Assembly: GCA_015521085.1 (NCBI GenBank) | Contig: WAOW01000001.1 | Coordinates: forward strand, 45,959 to 109,958 | DNA length: 64,000 nucleotides | Reading direction: 5' to 3' | Source of the DNA: Candidatus Thermodiscus eudorianus | GTDB lineage: Archaea > Thermoproteota > Thermoprotei_A > Sulfolobales > Acidilobaceae | In this document: piece after piece, positions 36,570 through 46,220 of the stretch | Position numbering within the stretch: position 1 is the first letter of the stretch | How the letters are laid out: the number at the start of each line of letters is the position of its first letter | Translations under genes and position numbers: made by a program | Notes under the pieces: generated by a model | What the model saw: the letters and a program-made list of their open reading frames with translations, nothing else | Databases searched by the model: none | What the model was told of the DNA's origin: nothing

Positions 36570-37906
36570 ACCACCCTCCGGGCCAGCCTCTCGAAGTACC
36601 TCCTAAACACCAGGACCATGGCCAGGCCCCTCCCAGTGACATCTATCCCCATGGCCAGCCACGCGCCCAAAACACAGTAGCCGGCCGGCATGTAGTGCGG
36701 TAGTATGCCCGCTGGGAGAACCCTTAGAAGGTAGAGCCCGACTAGGTTGATGAGGGTCGGCACGGTAGTATTGCCAGCGCCCCTGATCGTCATCCCGATC
36801 GACATGATCACGCCTAGGGCTGGCTCGGTCGCCCCAGCAATCCAGAGATATAGCCTGGCCAAGTCGACTACGCTGGGGGTGTTGGTGAAGATCCTGGGCA
36901 GGTAGCCCGACAGAGCCACTAGGACGAGCATCACTATGGATCCAGCCAACGCGTTCAGCTTAGCGACCTCCCACCCAACCCTTTTAGCCTGAGGGACCCT
37001 CCCCGCCCCGACCTCCTGGCCAGCCAGCGCGGCGGAGGCCTCGGCTATGGAGAAGAGGGGCAGGAACGCGATCGACTCGACCCTAACCCCCACAGTATGG
37101 GCTGCGAGGGCCTCCTCACCGCACCGAGCCACGGCGCCTATATACCCAACGTTGCCCCCCACGAAGGCCAGCCTCTCCACTAGCGCCGGGAACCCTATCC
37201 TAGCCCCGAGCAAAGCATACCTCCCCGGAGGCCGCGGCCTAACACTAAACCCGACCGTGCGGCCAGCCATGGCGTATAGTATCGCGGCGTAGACGACGTT
37301 GGCAATGCTACTGGCATACCCGGCTCCAGCCACACCCATGGAGGGGACCCCTAGGAGGCCGAAGATCAGTATGGGGTCTAGAACCCCGTTCACGGTAGCG
37401 AAGACTAAGGTCGCGTACAGCACAGGCCTGGTCCTACCCACACCCCTGTACACTGCTCCCAGGACGAGGCCCGCGTAGGTGAAGGGGATCCCGAGGAGCC
37501 TAGCCCTATAGTACTCCACGGAGAGCATCTTCACATCATAACCCACCCTAGCCCCGGCTATGAACCCGACGAGGTATGGGGCCAGGTACCACATCGCCGC
37601 CAACACCGGCACTCCGAGGAGCGCGTTCGAGGTAAGTATCTCGCCGGAAGACTTCGAGGCAGCACTCTTGTCCCCTGCCCCGACCGCCTGGGCCACCAGG
37701 ACTAGTGCCCCGGTGTAGAAGAGGCTGCCCCCTGCGAAGGTGAGCCAGCCCAGGTAGCCTCCCACGCCAACCGCCGCTAGGGCATTGTCTCCGAGCCTGC
37801 TGACGAAGTACGTGTCCATTAGCCAGAGGATACTGTCGACTGACTCCGCGAGCATTAGTGGCAGCGCTATTACCAGGGCCTTCCTCCATATGCTCTTATC
37901 GATCAC
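36566..37906 (-). CDS. MATE-family multidrug/metabolite efflux transporter
   Basis: 446 residues, twelve predicted membrane segments in two halves. N-lobe features LMLAESVDSILWLMDTYFVS and GVGGYLGWLTF; the C-lobe equivalent ALAAHTVGVRVESIAFLPLF. DinF/NorM-like MATE exporters use H+ or Na+ gradients to expel organic cations. Monocistronic. Substrate unknown. Confidence 0.9.
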   Translation of the reverse strand: MIDKSIWRKALVIALPLMLAESVDSILWLMDTYFVSRLGDNALAAVGVGGYLGWLTFAGGSLFYTGALVLVAQAVGAGDKSAASKSSGEILTSNALLGVPVLAAMWYLAPYLVGFIAGARVGYDVKMLSVEYYRARLLGIPFTYAGLVLGAVYRGVGRTRPVLYATLVFATVNGVLDPILIFGLLGVPSMGVAGAGYASSIANVVYAAILYAMAGRTVGFSVRPRPPGRYALLGARIGFPALVERLAFVGGNVGYIGAVARCGEEALAAHTVGVRVESIAFLPLFSIAEASAALAGQEVGAGRVPQAKRVGWEVAKLNALAGSIVMLVLVALSGYLPRIFTNTPSVVDLARLYLWIAGATEPALGVIMSIGMTIRGAGNTTVPTLINLVGLYLLRVLPAGILPHYMPAGYCVLGAWLAMGIDVTGRGLAMVLVFRRYFERLARRVV

Positions 37907-38006
37907 TTTACCCCAGCCACGGGCTCAAGCCCTGCCAGCCTGGTATATGAAGGCCCCCGATATAATTCCCACGCGCTCGTGGCGGTACATACAGCTAATA
38001 TTAACC

Positions 38007-38747
38007 ATGACAGGGGCCGCGCATATTCGAGGGTCTGACTTGAAGATCGCACTGGCCTCGGGAGGCAAGGACAGCCTATACGCGTCATACATGGAGTGGC
38101 CCCCGGACCTCTTCCTATTCCTCGTATATGAGTTCCCAGTCCCCTCGCCCCACATAGTCAACATGAAGGCCTCGATCGCGACATTATCCCTAACTGGTGT
38201 CCCTGTCCTGGTGGTGAGGGTCCCTCGCGTAGGCGCGTTGAGCTACACGGCCAGGGTCTTAGCCAGGCTCAACGCGTCGACCATAGTAGCTGGAGACGTC
38301 TACATAGAGGACCACCTAAGGTACATGGAGTCCCTGGCCTCCGAGGCGGGAGCACGGCTAAAGGAGCCTCTATGGGGTAGGGACACCAGGGAGCTACTCT
38401 ATGAGATCATCGAGCAGGGCTTCACCGCTAAGGTCACCGGTGTAGTCAAGGGTCTGGAGGATCTATTGGGGGCGATCCTAGACGAATCGACGGTCGAGGA
38501 GATCGAGGCCCGCCTAACCGGGGTCGGGGCCGATCCTCTGGGCGAGAACGGCGAGTACCACACGGTAGTCACGGGCTCGCCCGTGCACGGGGAGAGGCTC
38601 TGCCTGAGGGAGGATGGAGTGTATGGAGGCGGTGATGGCTCCATACTCCGAGTGGAGCCCTGTGAGATGCCGTGGCTACCTGGTCTTCATCCACCTAACG
38701 CTGAGGTATATGCCGGCGATGAAGAGCGTGAGGCTGATCGCCAGTAG
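38007..38747 (+). CDS. Dph6-like diphthine-ammonia ligase (ATP pyrophosphatase domain)
   Basis: 246 residues. The N-type ATP-pyrophosphatase P-loop IALASGGKDSLYASY is at ~14-28, and the family motif GENGEYHTVVTGSP lies near 185-198. These two motifs define the Dph6/MJ0570 group that amidates diphthine on elongation factor 2. ATG at 38007 is used; TTG at 38040 (KIALASGGK) is the alternative. The 3' end overlaps the convergent ABC permease by 72 bp, an unusually long overlap. Confidence 0.85.
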   Translation: MTGAAHIRGSDLKIALASGGKDSLYASYMEWPPDLFLFLVYEFPVPSPHIVNMKASIATLSLTGVPVLVVRVPRVGALSYTARVLARLNASTIVAGDVYIEDHLRYMESLASEAGARLKEPLWGRDTRELLYEIIEQGFTAKVTGVVKGLEDLLGAILDESTVEEIEARLTGVGADPLGENGEYHTVVTGSPVHGERLCLREDGVYGGGDGSILRVEPCEMPWLPGLHPPNAEVYAGDEEREADRQ

Positions 38748-39536
38748 TATGGCTAGGTGGACGGCGTAGTTGTCGACAGGCTTTCCTATGAGGTGGTATC
38801 TCACTAGGTCCGAGGCGTAGGTCACCGGGTTGACCTTGGCTATCGCCTGTAGCCATTGGGGCATCTGCTCCACCGGGAACAATGCACTTGAGGTGAACAT
38901 TAGAGGTAGGTTGACTAGGTTGCCGACGGCGAACACGACTTCCTGGTTCTCGGCGTAGAAGCTAAGCGTCGTGTAGGCCGAGGATAGGCCTAGCGCGAGC
39001 ACCATTATAATGGCCCAAGCCGCCACCAGGTCGACTAGGCCTAGGCCGCTCTTCAACTGCATCCCCAGCGCCAGGGCCGTTGCGAAGAGTAGCAGTTCCA
39101 GTATCGAGAGCCTAACCAGGGTGGCCCCGACCTTGCCGAGGAATATACTGGTCCTTGGTATAGGCGTGACCAGTAGCCTATCCATGTACCCGAGCCTCTT
39201 ATCGAATATCACGCTTATGCCGCTGAACATGCTCTGGAAGAGGCTGAAGACCGCTAGCATGCCTGCAGAGAAGAACGTGAAGTAGTCGGTGGTTCCGAAG
39301 GACTGCTTCAGAGCGTACTCGTATGCCTGCTTCAGGACCTCGGCTAGCTGGGCCGGTATGTTTGGCGGGATCCTCCCGGCTATGAGGCCCTGTATATTCA
39401 TGCTCTTGCCGAAGAACGCTATCCATATCAGCGGCGTTATTATGGAGACCACGAATACGGCCCTTCTACCGATCCACTTCCTAACCTCCCTAGAGAGTAT
39501 GGTGATGGTCCCGTCGATAAGCCCCATGCCAGTCAC
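38676..39536 (-). CDS. ABC-2 type exporter permease (DrrB-like)
   Basis: 286 residues, six membrane segments. The ABC-2 pattern is clear: cytoplasmic start, IFDKRLGYMDRLLVTPIPRT (the DrrB-type loop), then FTSSALFPVEQMPQWLQAIAKVNPVTYASDLVRY, the conserved re-entrant region. It pairs with the ATPase gene that overlaps it by 4 bp. Substrate of DrrAB-like exporters cannot be inferred. Confidence 0.88.
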   Translation of the reverse strand: MTGMGLIDGTITILSREVRKWIGRRAVFVVSIITPLIWIAFFGKSMNIQGLIAGRIPPNIPAQLAEVLKQAYEYALKQSFGTTDYFTFFSAGMLAVFSLFQSMFSGISVIFDKRLGYMDRLLVTPIPRTSIFLGKVGATLVRLSILELLLFATALALGMQLKSGLGLVDLVAAWAIIMVLALGLSSAYTTLSFYAENQEVVFAVGNLVNLPLMFTSSALFPVEQMPQWLQAIAKVNPVTYASDLVRYHLIGKPVDNYAVHLAILLAISLTLFIAGIYLSVRWMKTR

Positions 39537-40513
39537 CTCCTGACACGCCTAGCCATGACCCTGTAGCGGAAGGCGTCTATGGGCTCTTCGTCCCTGAGCC
39601 TCCTGCCCGTCAGCTCGATGAAGACCTCTTCGAGGTTTGGCTTCACGATCTTGACCTCCCTCGCCAGCCCTATATAGCTGGCGAGCTCTGGTATGGCTCT
39701 GGCCGCGTTGGAGACCGTGACTATAACGGTGGAGTTGACGGTCTTGACGCTCCACCCGTTCTCGGCCAGCGTGCCCGCGAGCTCTTTGGCCTTGTCTTCA
39801 GAGTCGAGCTCTAGGTGTATCCTCTCGCCTCCGAGCCTGGCCTTTAACTCCTCTGGGGTCCCCTCGGCTATTATCCTGCCATGGTCTATTATCGCGACCC
39901 TGTCGCTGAGGTAGTCTGCCTCCTCCATGTAGTGCGTGGTCAATAGTATGGTGATTCCCTCGCTCTTCAGCTGGTTTATGAGGCTCCATAGGTGCCTCCT
40001 GCTCTGTACATCGAGCCCTAGGGTGGGCTCGTCGAGGTAGAGCACCTCGGGGGAGTGGACTAGGCTCATCGCGATTTCAAGCCTACGCCTCATACCCCCG
40101 CTGTAGGTAGCGACCCTCCTATTGGCGACGTCTAGTAGGTCCATGAACTTGAGGGCGTTCCTGGTGCGTTCCTCGGCTTCCCTACCCCTATAGCCGTAGA
40201 GTCTGGCCTGTATGTAGACGTTGTCCCACCCGGTCATCTCGTCATCGCTGGTCAGGTCCTGGGGAACTATCCCGATAACCCTTCTAACCTTATTCGCCTC
40301 CCTCACCACACTGTAGCCAAGTATCCGTGCATCGCCGGATGTGGGTTTTATGAGGGTTGAGAGCATCCTGACGGTCGTTGTCTTGCCGGCCCCGTTAGGG
40401 CCCAGCAGGGAGAAGATCTCCCCCTTCCTTATGCAGAAGGACACCCCGTCTACGGCTCTAACCCCGTTTGGATATACCTTCACCAGCTCCCTGGCCTCGA
40501 CTGCGCACTCCAA
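39533..40513 (-). CDS. ABC exporter ATP-binding protein (DrrA-like)
   Basis: 326 residues. Walker A GPNGAGKTT (~38-46), Q-loop IVPQDLTSDDEMTGWDNV, signature TYSGGMRRRLEIAMSLV, Walker B VLYLDEPTLGLDVQSR, switch THYMEEADYLSDR and a C-terminal DrrA-type regulatory region (~225-326). TTG at 40513 is chosen because the ATPase domain begins there and a minus-strand CATTATATTG lies about 40 bp upstream; the frame is open further up without protein-like sequence. Operon with the permease. Confidence 0.9.
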   Translation of the reverse strand: MECAVEARELVKVYPNGVRAVDGVSFCIRKGEIFSLLGPNGAGKTTTVRMLSTLIKPTSGDARILGYSVVREANKVRRVIGIVPQDLTSDDEMTGWDNVYIQARLYGYRGREAEERTRNALKFMDLLDVANRRVATYSGGMRRRLEIAMSLVHSPEVLYLDEPTLGLDVQSRRHLWSLINQLKSEGITILLTTHYMEEADYLSDRVAIIDHGRIIAEGTPEELKARLGGERIHLELDSEDKAKELAGTLAENGWSVKTVNSTVIVTVSNAARAIPELASYIGLAREVKIVKPNLEEVFIELTGRRLRDEEPIDAFRYRVMARRVRR

Positions 40514-40550
40514 GACAATGGCCCCTCGATAACCGACATGTATCGATAGA

Positions 40551-40590
40551 CAATATAATGTTTCCTCTAGACAAGACCCCATTATAAAGC
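40551..40590. promoter_or_regulatory. Divergent promoters of drrA-like gene and 40641 gene
   Basis: Minus-strand CATTATATTG (40551-40560) faces the ABC exporter; plus-strand CATTATAAAG (40580-40589) faces the small gene starting at 40641. The two TATA boxes are only about 30 bp apart and back to back. Confidence 0.55.
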
Positions 40591-40640
40591 CCGAGACCCC
40601 AGGACACAGAGAAACACAGGAGGCCCGGGGGTCTAACAGG

Positions 40641-41063
40641 GTGCCCGACAGGAGGATCCACATAACCCACGCGATAAGACTCATCAAGCTATACAACCTA
40701 GACACTACAATCGAGGCCGCATCCATCATAGAAACACTCATAGACCACCCCAAAAGACTCCCAAAGCTACTAAAGGAGAAACTCCACCGCCAATGCGAGC
40801 TACCACCTATAGCAGAAGCCGCTAGAGTAGGGCTCCGGGCCAGGGGTGTAATGGCCCACGACTGGCGCAGCCCCCTGGGCAGGAGGGTGCTGGAGCAGAT
40901 AGTAGAGTGCCTGTTCGGGAGGGACGCGGTCCTCCTAGTGCACCTCCACCATGCACTGGACGACTTGTGGGAGGGGAGGGTCCCTCAAGGGTATGACGAA
41001 CGGGTAATGCTCTATGTATCCTCGCTCGTAGAGCAACAGGCCGTCCCTAGGATAAGATTCTAA
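40641..41063 (+). CDS. Uncharacterised small protein
   Basis: 140 residues, family not recognised. Largely helical and basic, with several His (HITHAIRLIKLYN near the start, VHLHHALDDL near 102-111) and two Cys. GTG start with its own TATA box at 40580-40589. It is followed closely by the DUF211 gene on the same strand, so the two may share a transcript. Nothing in the sequence reveals its role. Confidence 0.55.
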   Translation: MPDRRIHITHAIRLIKLYNLDTTIEAASIIETLIDHPKRLPKLLKEKLHRQCELPPIAEAARVGLRARGVMAHDWRSPLGRRVLEQIVECLFGRDAVLLVHLHHALDDLWEGRVPQGYDERVMLYVSSLVEQQAVPRIRF

Positions 41064-41111
41064 TATCGCGTGCCGCCCCCGGGATTACTACATGGGAGGG
41101 ATAGCTGTAAG

Positions 41112-41405
41112 TTGGCCGCCCCTGTTAGGAGACTGGTCTTAGACATCCTCAAGCCCCTCAGGGGTCCCTCTATAATCGACGTCGCCAGGGAGGTCGCCTC
41201 CATAAGGGGGATCGAGGGGGTCAACCTCACGGTCAAGGAGATCGACGTCGAGACCATAACCCTCAGCATGACTATAGAGGGCGAGAGCATAGACTTCACC
41301 GCCGTGAAGGAGAAGCTGGACATGCTAGGCTGCGTGATCCACAGCATAGACCAGGTCGTGGCTGGATCGAAGATAGTCGAGGAGCCAGAGAACGTGGAGG
41401 AGTAG
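41112..41405 (+). CDS. DUF211 family protein
   Basis: About 97 residues. The family pattern is complete: APVRRLVLDILKPLRGPSII, then VNLTVKEIDVETITLSMTIE, DFTAVKEKLDMLGCVIHSID and VAGSKIV. DUF211 proteins are small ferredoxin-like-fold archaeal proteins, with an oligomeric ring reported in structures, and of unknown function. TTG at 41112 fits family starts; GGGAGG lies about 15 bp upstream. Confidence 0.85.
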   Translation: MAAPVRRLVLDILKPLRGPSIIDVAREVASIRGIEGVNLTVKEIDVETITLSMTIEGESIDFTAVKEKLDMLGCVIHSIDQVVAGSKIVEEPENVEE

Positions 41406-41418
41406 CCCTTCAGAGCCT

Positions 41419-42321
41419 CTAGAGTAGCCCCAGTCTATTCATCAACTCCGCTATAAGCGTCTTCACGCCCCTGTAGACGACGTTGTAGAGCAGGCCGCTT
41501 GGGACGGGATAGGTGTTCCTGTAGCCCTCTATCACCCTAGCGAGCCTGACGAAGTCTTGGAATGGGACCTTGTAGCCGTAGATGAAGTGCTTGACCACCT
41601 CCCTATGGTAGAGCTCCCTTATACCGGGTATCCTCAGGCACCGTGAGACGCCGATTATGTAAGTGGCCAGTTTGTTGACGGGTATCCTCTCGTATATTCC
41701 ATCGGGCCCCAGGCTGGTCACGTACTCGAATATCTCCTTGTTGTCAGACAAGAACACCTCCCTGGCCACCATGATACCCGAATCCTCGGCCACCTCCCTC
41801 AGCCACTTGACCCTCTCATAGCTGGCCTCGCTGTTCTCCTTGGCCACGATCTCGATAGCCCTCTTCCTGGACTCCGGCAGGTAGAGCAGGTTATCATAGA
41901 CTATGTTAACCGTCAGCGCGAGGCTATCGCCGACAGTCTCCTGGACCTCGTAGGGCAGCGACGTGGCCAGGCTGACGGGCATGAGGCTGGGCATGACTAG
42001 TATGAAGCTCTTATCCTCGGCCACGCCCCTCTCGACGAGGCGTGAGGCGAGCCTGGCCCTGTCATCCCTCTTCCTTATATTCTCGTACTCGTATATGATC
42101 AGCCTCCGCCCCTCGAAAGCCGTTAGGATCCCCTTGACTATTGGTATCTCGTCTATGCTGATCTCCCTGATGCTCTTTATGTAGACCTCTATCTCGCTGG
42201 GCTCCGGCCCCGCGGGGACCTCGTGCATCTCAACACCTATATCGCGTATCTTCGTCCGGGTGTAAAGCCTCATGTACTCGTCGGCGCACTCGTCAACGAT
42301 CTCCGCTATACCACTCAACAA
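41419..42321 (-). CDS. Uncharacterised conserved-looking protein
   Basis: 300 residues, family not recognised. Soluble, alpha/beta in character; a strand-like SEIEVYIKSIREISIDEIPI is followed by a basic region (NIRKRDDRARLASRLVERG), then FILVMPSLMPVSLATSLPY and a helical C-terminal half. A TTG start sits about 28 bp from a CCTTTATAAAGG TATA box (42348-42359), so expression is probably nearly leaderless. No membrane segments or catalytic motif that I can name. Confidence 0.6.
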   Translation of the reverse strand: MLSGIAEIVDECADEYMRLYTRTKIRDIGVEMHEVPAGPEPSEIEVYIKSIREISIDEIPIVKGILTAFEGRRLIIYEYENIRKRDDRARLASRLVERGVAEDKSFILVMPSLMPVSLATSLPYEVQETVGDSLALTVNIVYDNLLYLPESRKRAIEIVAKENSEASYERVKWLREVAEDSGIMVAREVFLSDNKEIFEYVTSLGPDGIYERIPVNKLATYIIGVSRCLRIPGIRELYHREVVKHFIYGYKVPFQDFVRLARVIEGYRNTYPVPSGLLYNVVYRGVKTLIAELMNRLGLL

Positions 42322-42347
42322 TTACTCCCCGGCGGAACCCCAGCCCC

Positions 42348-42359
42348 CTTTATAAAGGA
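42348..42359 (-). promoter_or_regulatory. TATA box for the 41419-42321 gene
   Basis: The palindromic CCTTTATAAAGG is centred about 32 bp before the TTG start on the minus strand. Confidence 0.5.
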
Positions 42360-42391
42360 GGATTGAAAACAGGTATATAACACCCTACAAT

Positions 42392-43372
42392 CTAGGCGGG
42401 ACGCCAATAGTATATACCGTCCTCCAGCCCCTTGACAACCCTGCCCTCGACCTCAAGCCTGCGCAGGTGAGCCAGGGTCTCGCCCATCGCGAAGAACTTC
42501 TCCTGCGGAGGATACATGCTCCACGAGCTATACCTAGTCCTCCACCTAACCCTCTTAGCGACCTCATAGGCCGTAACCGGCTCCAACGTCCTGACGAGCT
42601 CCTCTATCTCCAAGAGCCTCTCCTGGTGGTGCCTGATCAACTCCAACGCCCTAGCCCGGGGGTCCTCCAGGGGCTCTCTATGCCCCGGATAGGCTATCCT
42701 GGCCTCTATACCGCTTATCCTCTCCAGGCTCTCCAGGTACTCGCCGAGGGGATCGGAGCTGGGGTCGTGTATTGTGACGTGGGGGGTTATACCGGGGAGT
42801 AGGGTGTCGCCCGTGAACAGCTCCCTAGTCCCCCTACTATACAATAGTATGCTACCCGGCGTGTGGCCCGGGGCCTCTATGACCTCCAGCCTCTTACCGC
42901 CCAGGGTTATGGTGTCGCCGTCCCTCAGCTCGTGTATATCGGCCCCCTTCACCCTGTCATAGGCGTACTCCAGCTTCAAGGCTGGATGGTTTGAGAGCAT
43001 AGCATCAACCTCCTCGACTGGCGTCCCATGCTGTAGGTATAGGTTTGTCGCCGCCTCTACGAAGTTCCTCACACCGCCCTTAACGACCTCTACGTCCCTC
43101 CTCCCCATGTAGACCTCTACGCCGCACGATAGGAGGAGTGCTAGTAGGCTTGAATGGTCGACGTGGAAGTGCGTTAGCACAACCTTCTCAACATCACACA
43201 GGTTGAAGCCTAGGCCTTTGAGGCCCCACGCGAGGTCTAGAATGCTCCTCCCCGAGAGCATGCCAGCATCTACGAGGGACACCCCGTTGTTCCTGCCGCG
43301 GTAGAATGCGTAGACGTTTATGGCTCCCAGGCTCCTTATGGGGATCCATAGGGGGATGCGCTTCATTCCCAC
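42392..43372 (-). CDS. MBL-fold hydrolase with C-terminal winged helix (LACTB2-like)
   Basis: 326 residues. Metal site THFHVDHSS (~67-75), later APGHTPGS and FTGDTLLPG, and YPGHREPL supply the remaining His/Asp ligands. The C-terminal ~80 residues (LEPVTAYEVAKRVRW ... TLAHLRRLEVEGRVVKG) form a winged-helix tail as in LACTB2-type proteins, which act on RNA or thioesters. GTG start with GGAGGAG 8 bp before it; ATG two codons later is possible. Confidence 0.83.
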   Translation of the reverse strand: MGMKRIPLWIPIRSLGAINVYAFYRGRNNGVSLVDAGMLSGRSILDLAWGLKGLGFNLCDVEKVVLTHFHVDHSSLLALLLSCGVEVYMGRRDVEVVKGGVRNFVEAATNLYLQHGTPVEEVDAMLSNHPALKLEYAYDRVKGADIHELRDGDTITLGGKRLEVIEAPGHTPGSILLYSRGTRELFTGDTLLPGITPHVTIHDPSSDPLGEYLESLERISGIEARIAYPGHREPLEDPRARALELIRHHQERLLEIEELVRTLEPVTAYEVAKRVRWRTRYSSWSMYPPQEKFFAMGETLAHLRRLEVEGRVVKGLEDGIYYWRPA

Positions 43373-43442
43373 ACCAGGTTCTCCTCCCCCGGAGCCTGTA
43401 TCCGAGGCTCCTATAAATTATTGCAACGCGGTCCTCCTCCCC

Positions 43443-46211
43443 TCAATCCTCGCAGTCTACCTTGGAGACCCCCCTCGGCCTGCTGACACGGCACACCTGG
43501 TCAACTTTGTCTATAACGTCCTCATTGTGGGTGACCACGATCAACTGCTCGGCGACGCCCTCAGAGGACACCCTGCCGATCAACTCCATCAAGGTCTCCC
43601 TCCTCTCCATGTCCAGCTCGCTCGTCGGCTCGTCCAATACCAGGAAGCCGACCCTCAAAGCCAGGGTCCTCTGCAGCGCCATCACATAAGCCAGGGCCAG
43701 AGCGCTCTGCTCCCCGCCGCTAAGCGCGGATACGGGCATGGGCTGGCTCCCCCTCCTCGATAGCGCCGAGACCTCGAACCCCTTCTCAGTATCCCGTATG
43801 TCGACGGCGTGGTACTCTAACCCGAACTTCTCAAGTATCTCGCTCATAGACCCCTCTATGGAGAGCCTAGCATTCTCCAGAAGCCTCTCCTGCACATCCA
43901 TCAATATGGCCCCAGCCACCATAGCCGTGATAACCCTCTTCTTCACCTCGCTCCACGACTCGACCTCGCCCTTCAAACGCTCTATCTCCCGGGAGGCATC
44001 CTCTATCTCCCTATTGGCCCTCGCTATCTCATTCACGACATCATCCCTCCTCTCCTCCAACTCCTCCCTCCTCCTCTGCAACTCCTCCAGCTCCCTCTCT
44101 ATACCCTCCAGCTCCTTCTCCAGCTCCCTAATGCCCTCAACCTCGGACTCCAACTCCCTGATCTTGCCCTGGAGCCTCTCCATTCCCTCTCTCAGCACTT
44201 CAACCTGGCCCGCCAGAGACGAGAGCCTTGAGAACTCCTCCGCAGCCCTGTCTACACGGCGCTTAGCATCAGCCATGCTAGCCGAGCCCGTCACAGCAAG
44301 TATCTCCCGTTTCAGCTCCTCTAGCTCCTCCTCCGTCCGCCCTAGCCGCTCCTCCAGCTCAGCGTGCTCTAGCTCCAGGGCCTTAACGTTAGAAGGATCT
44401 ACTCCCCTCTTAGAGAGCCTCTCTAGGGCGCTATGGTATCGCCTCCACGGTTCCTCCAGCTCTTTCAGCCTCCTCCGACTCTCCTCTATCTCTCTATGTA
44501 TCTCGGCTAGCTCCTTGTTTATCTCCTCTAGCTCCTCTACGAGCTTTGCATGTATCTCGGCATCCAGCTCTCTGGCTAGGCCCTCGGCTAGCCTGATGAC
44601 CCTTTCGACGCTCCCGGCTAGGCCCTCCAGCCTCTCTATCTCAATGCTCAGCCTATGGGAGAGGCCTCGTAGCTCCTCTAGCCTGGCCTCTTCCTTGCCG
44701 AGTCGGTCCCTGAGCTCGCTTATCACCTTGGACTTATGCTCCTTGTTGAGCGGCCTCCCACACACTGGGCATCGGGGTTCTGTCGCCTTTAGCACGGCTT
44801 CAAGGGCCCTCCTCGCCTCCTCTATCTTGGACCTGGCTATGGCCTCCTCCCTGAGTATGTCCTCTAGCCTCTTCCTCGCCTCCTCTATCCTAGACTCTAG
44901 GCCTTCATACGCCTTTTTCACCGCCTCCAAGCCAGCCTCTATATCGCCTGGAGCCTCTACCCCCAGTTTCTTGCTGGCTTGCCTGATGAGCGCCCTGGTC
45001 CTGCTGGCTAGGTCCTCTATCTGCCTCTTCCTCTCTTCTATAGAGGATTTCCGCTTGGAGAGTTCCAGTTGCTTGTCGATCAACTCCCTTAGCTTCTCGT
45101 TGAGGCGCTCGTATTCCCTCGCGCTCTCAAGGGCCTCCTCCACGGTCCTGGCATCCTCTAGTATGGCCTTGACCTCGCCCAGCCTGGCCTCTAGCCTGGC
45201 CTTCTCGGCGAGGAGCCTATAGTACCGGTTTATGGATTCCTGCAGCCTGATTATCGTCTTCAGCTCTTCCAGCCTTTTCCTAGCTTGGACAGCCTCTTCC
45301 AGCCTCCCCGCGAGATCCCGGTATTCTCTCCGGAGCTCCTCTAGCTCCTCCTTCTTCCTGCGGAGCTCCCTTGCCCTGGCTTCTAGTTGTACAGTCCTCC
45401 TCTCCCTCTCTCGTATCTCCTCTTGTATAGTGTCTAGCTGGTTCTTCACCGTGGCCAGCTCCTTTTCGAGCGCCTCCGCCATTATCCTGTTCTTCTCAAG
45501 CCTCTCCCTCTCGCCGGCCATCTTCTCCCGCAGCTCTTCGAGTATCCTGTTGAGGCCCCGGTACCTCTGGCTCTGGGCCATTCTCTTGAGGTCTTTCGTC
45601 GATATGCGTGGCACGGGGTAGGTGTACAGGGGGTCCCTGTAGGTTATGGTCATCCGGTTCAGCTGTTCGAGGGCCTTCCTGTAGTCGGGGAGGCCGATGG
45701 CGGCTTCTATCAGCTTCTTGAACTCGCCTGGGCTTGACATCTTCTCGGCTATACTCCTCAACCCGCCCTGGGGGATTATCGTGGTCGACTTCACGAGGTC
45801 CTCGTAGTCTCTTGAGCGTATGTTCTTGATCCCCAGTATCTCTGCCATCTTAGCAGTGTAGTCTTGTATAGTGCTGGCCACTAGCCTGCCGTTCCTCTTC
45901 AACGCGACGCTCTTGGACTTCCTCCGGTCGCCCACCTCGTACCTTACAATGGCTTCAAGCAGGTCGCCGTCGGCCTCCATTAACAGCTTGATAACACCAC
46001 TACGCCGCCCCCTGGTTACGAGGTCATAGTCCCTGCCCCGGAGAGTCTTCAGCGTGAGGGCCGCATACACGGCCTCTACTATACTGGATTTACCGGCCCC
46101 ATTGGGGCCTACAAGCGCTAGGCTGCCGGAGCCTGGCAGGGCTAGCTGGGTGTTCTCGTGGGTTGTTATGTTCTGTAGCGTGATCCTCTTGATCTTGTAC
46201 CTACGCGTCAA
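43443..46211 (-). CDS. rad50: DNA double-strand-break repair ATPase Rad50
   Basis: 922 residues. N-terminal Walker A GPNGAGKSS (~34-42), long heptad-rich coiled coils (about 170-770) interrupted by the zinc hook CPVCGRPL near residue 482-489, and the C-terminal ABC half with SALSGGEQSALALAYVMAL and LVLDEPTSELD. Rad50 holds and tethers DNA ends with Mre11. Start lies 10 bp after the mre11 stop. A long antisense frame over the coiled coil is a compositional shadow. Confidence 0.96.
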   Translation of the reverse strand: MTRRYKIKRITLQNITTHENTQLALPGSGSLALVGPNGAGKSSIVEAVYAALTLKTLRGRDYDLVTRGRRSGVIKLLMEADGDLLEAIVRYEVGDRRKSKSVALKRNGRLVASTIQDYTAKMAEILGIKNIRSRDYEDLVKSTTIIPQGGLRSIAEKMSSPGEFKKLIEAAIGLPDYRKALEQLNRMTITYRDPLYTYPVPRISTKDLKRMAQSQRYRGLNRILEELREKMAGERERLEKNRIMAEALEKELATVKNQLDTIQEEIRERERRTVQLEARARELRRKKEELEELRREYRDLAGRLEEAVQARKRLEELKTIIRLQESINRYYRLLAEKARLEARLGEVKAILEDARTVEEALESAREYERLNEKLRELIDKQLELSKRKSSIEERKRQIEDLASRTRALIRQASKKLGVEAPGDIEAGLEAVKKAYEGLESRIEEARKRLEDILREEAIARSKIEEARRALEAVLKATEPRCPVCGRPLNKEHKSKVISELRDRLGKEEARLEELRGLSHRLSIEIERLEGLAGSVERVIRLAEGLARELDAEIHAKLVEELEEINKELAEIHREIEESRRRLKELEEPWRRYHSALERLSKRGVDPSNVKALELEHAELEERLGRTEEELEELKREILAVTGSASMADAKRRVDRAAEEFSRLSSLAGQVEVLREGMERLQGKIRELESEVEGIRELEKELEGIERELEELQRRREELEERRDDVVNEIARANREIEDASREIERLKGEVESWSEVKKRVITAMVAGAILMDVQERLLENARLSIEGSMSEILEKFGLEYHAVDIRDTEKGFEVSALSRRGSQPMPVSALSGGEQSALALAYVMALQRTLALRVGFLVLDEPTSELDMERRETLMELIGRVSSEGVAEQLIVVTHNEDVIDKVDQVCRVSRPRGVSKVDCED

Positions 46212-46220
46212 CCCCTCCTC

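Noticed and set aside
37785..38006. 74-codon N-terminal extension of the Dph6-like protein
   Set aside because: Overlaps the MATE gene's 5' end antisense and lacks family similarity; the ATP-pyrophosphatase domain starts after 38007.
43738..45222. 494-codon plus-strand frame opposite rad50
   Set aside because: Product is Ser/Leu-rich low-complexity sequence produced by the Glu/Arg/Leu-rich coiled coil on the other strand; rad50 is unmistakable.
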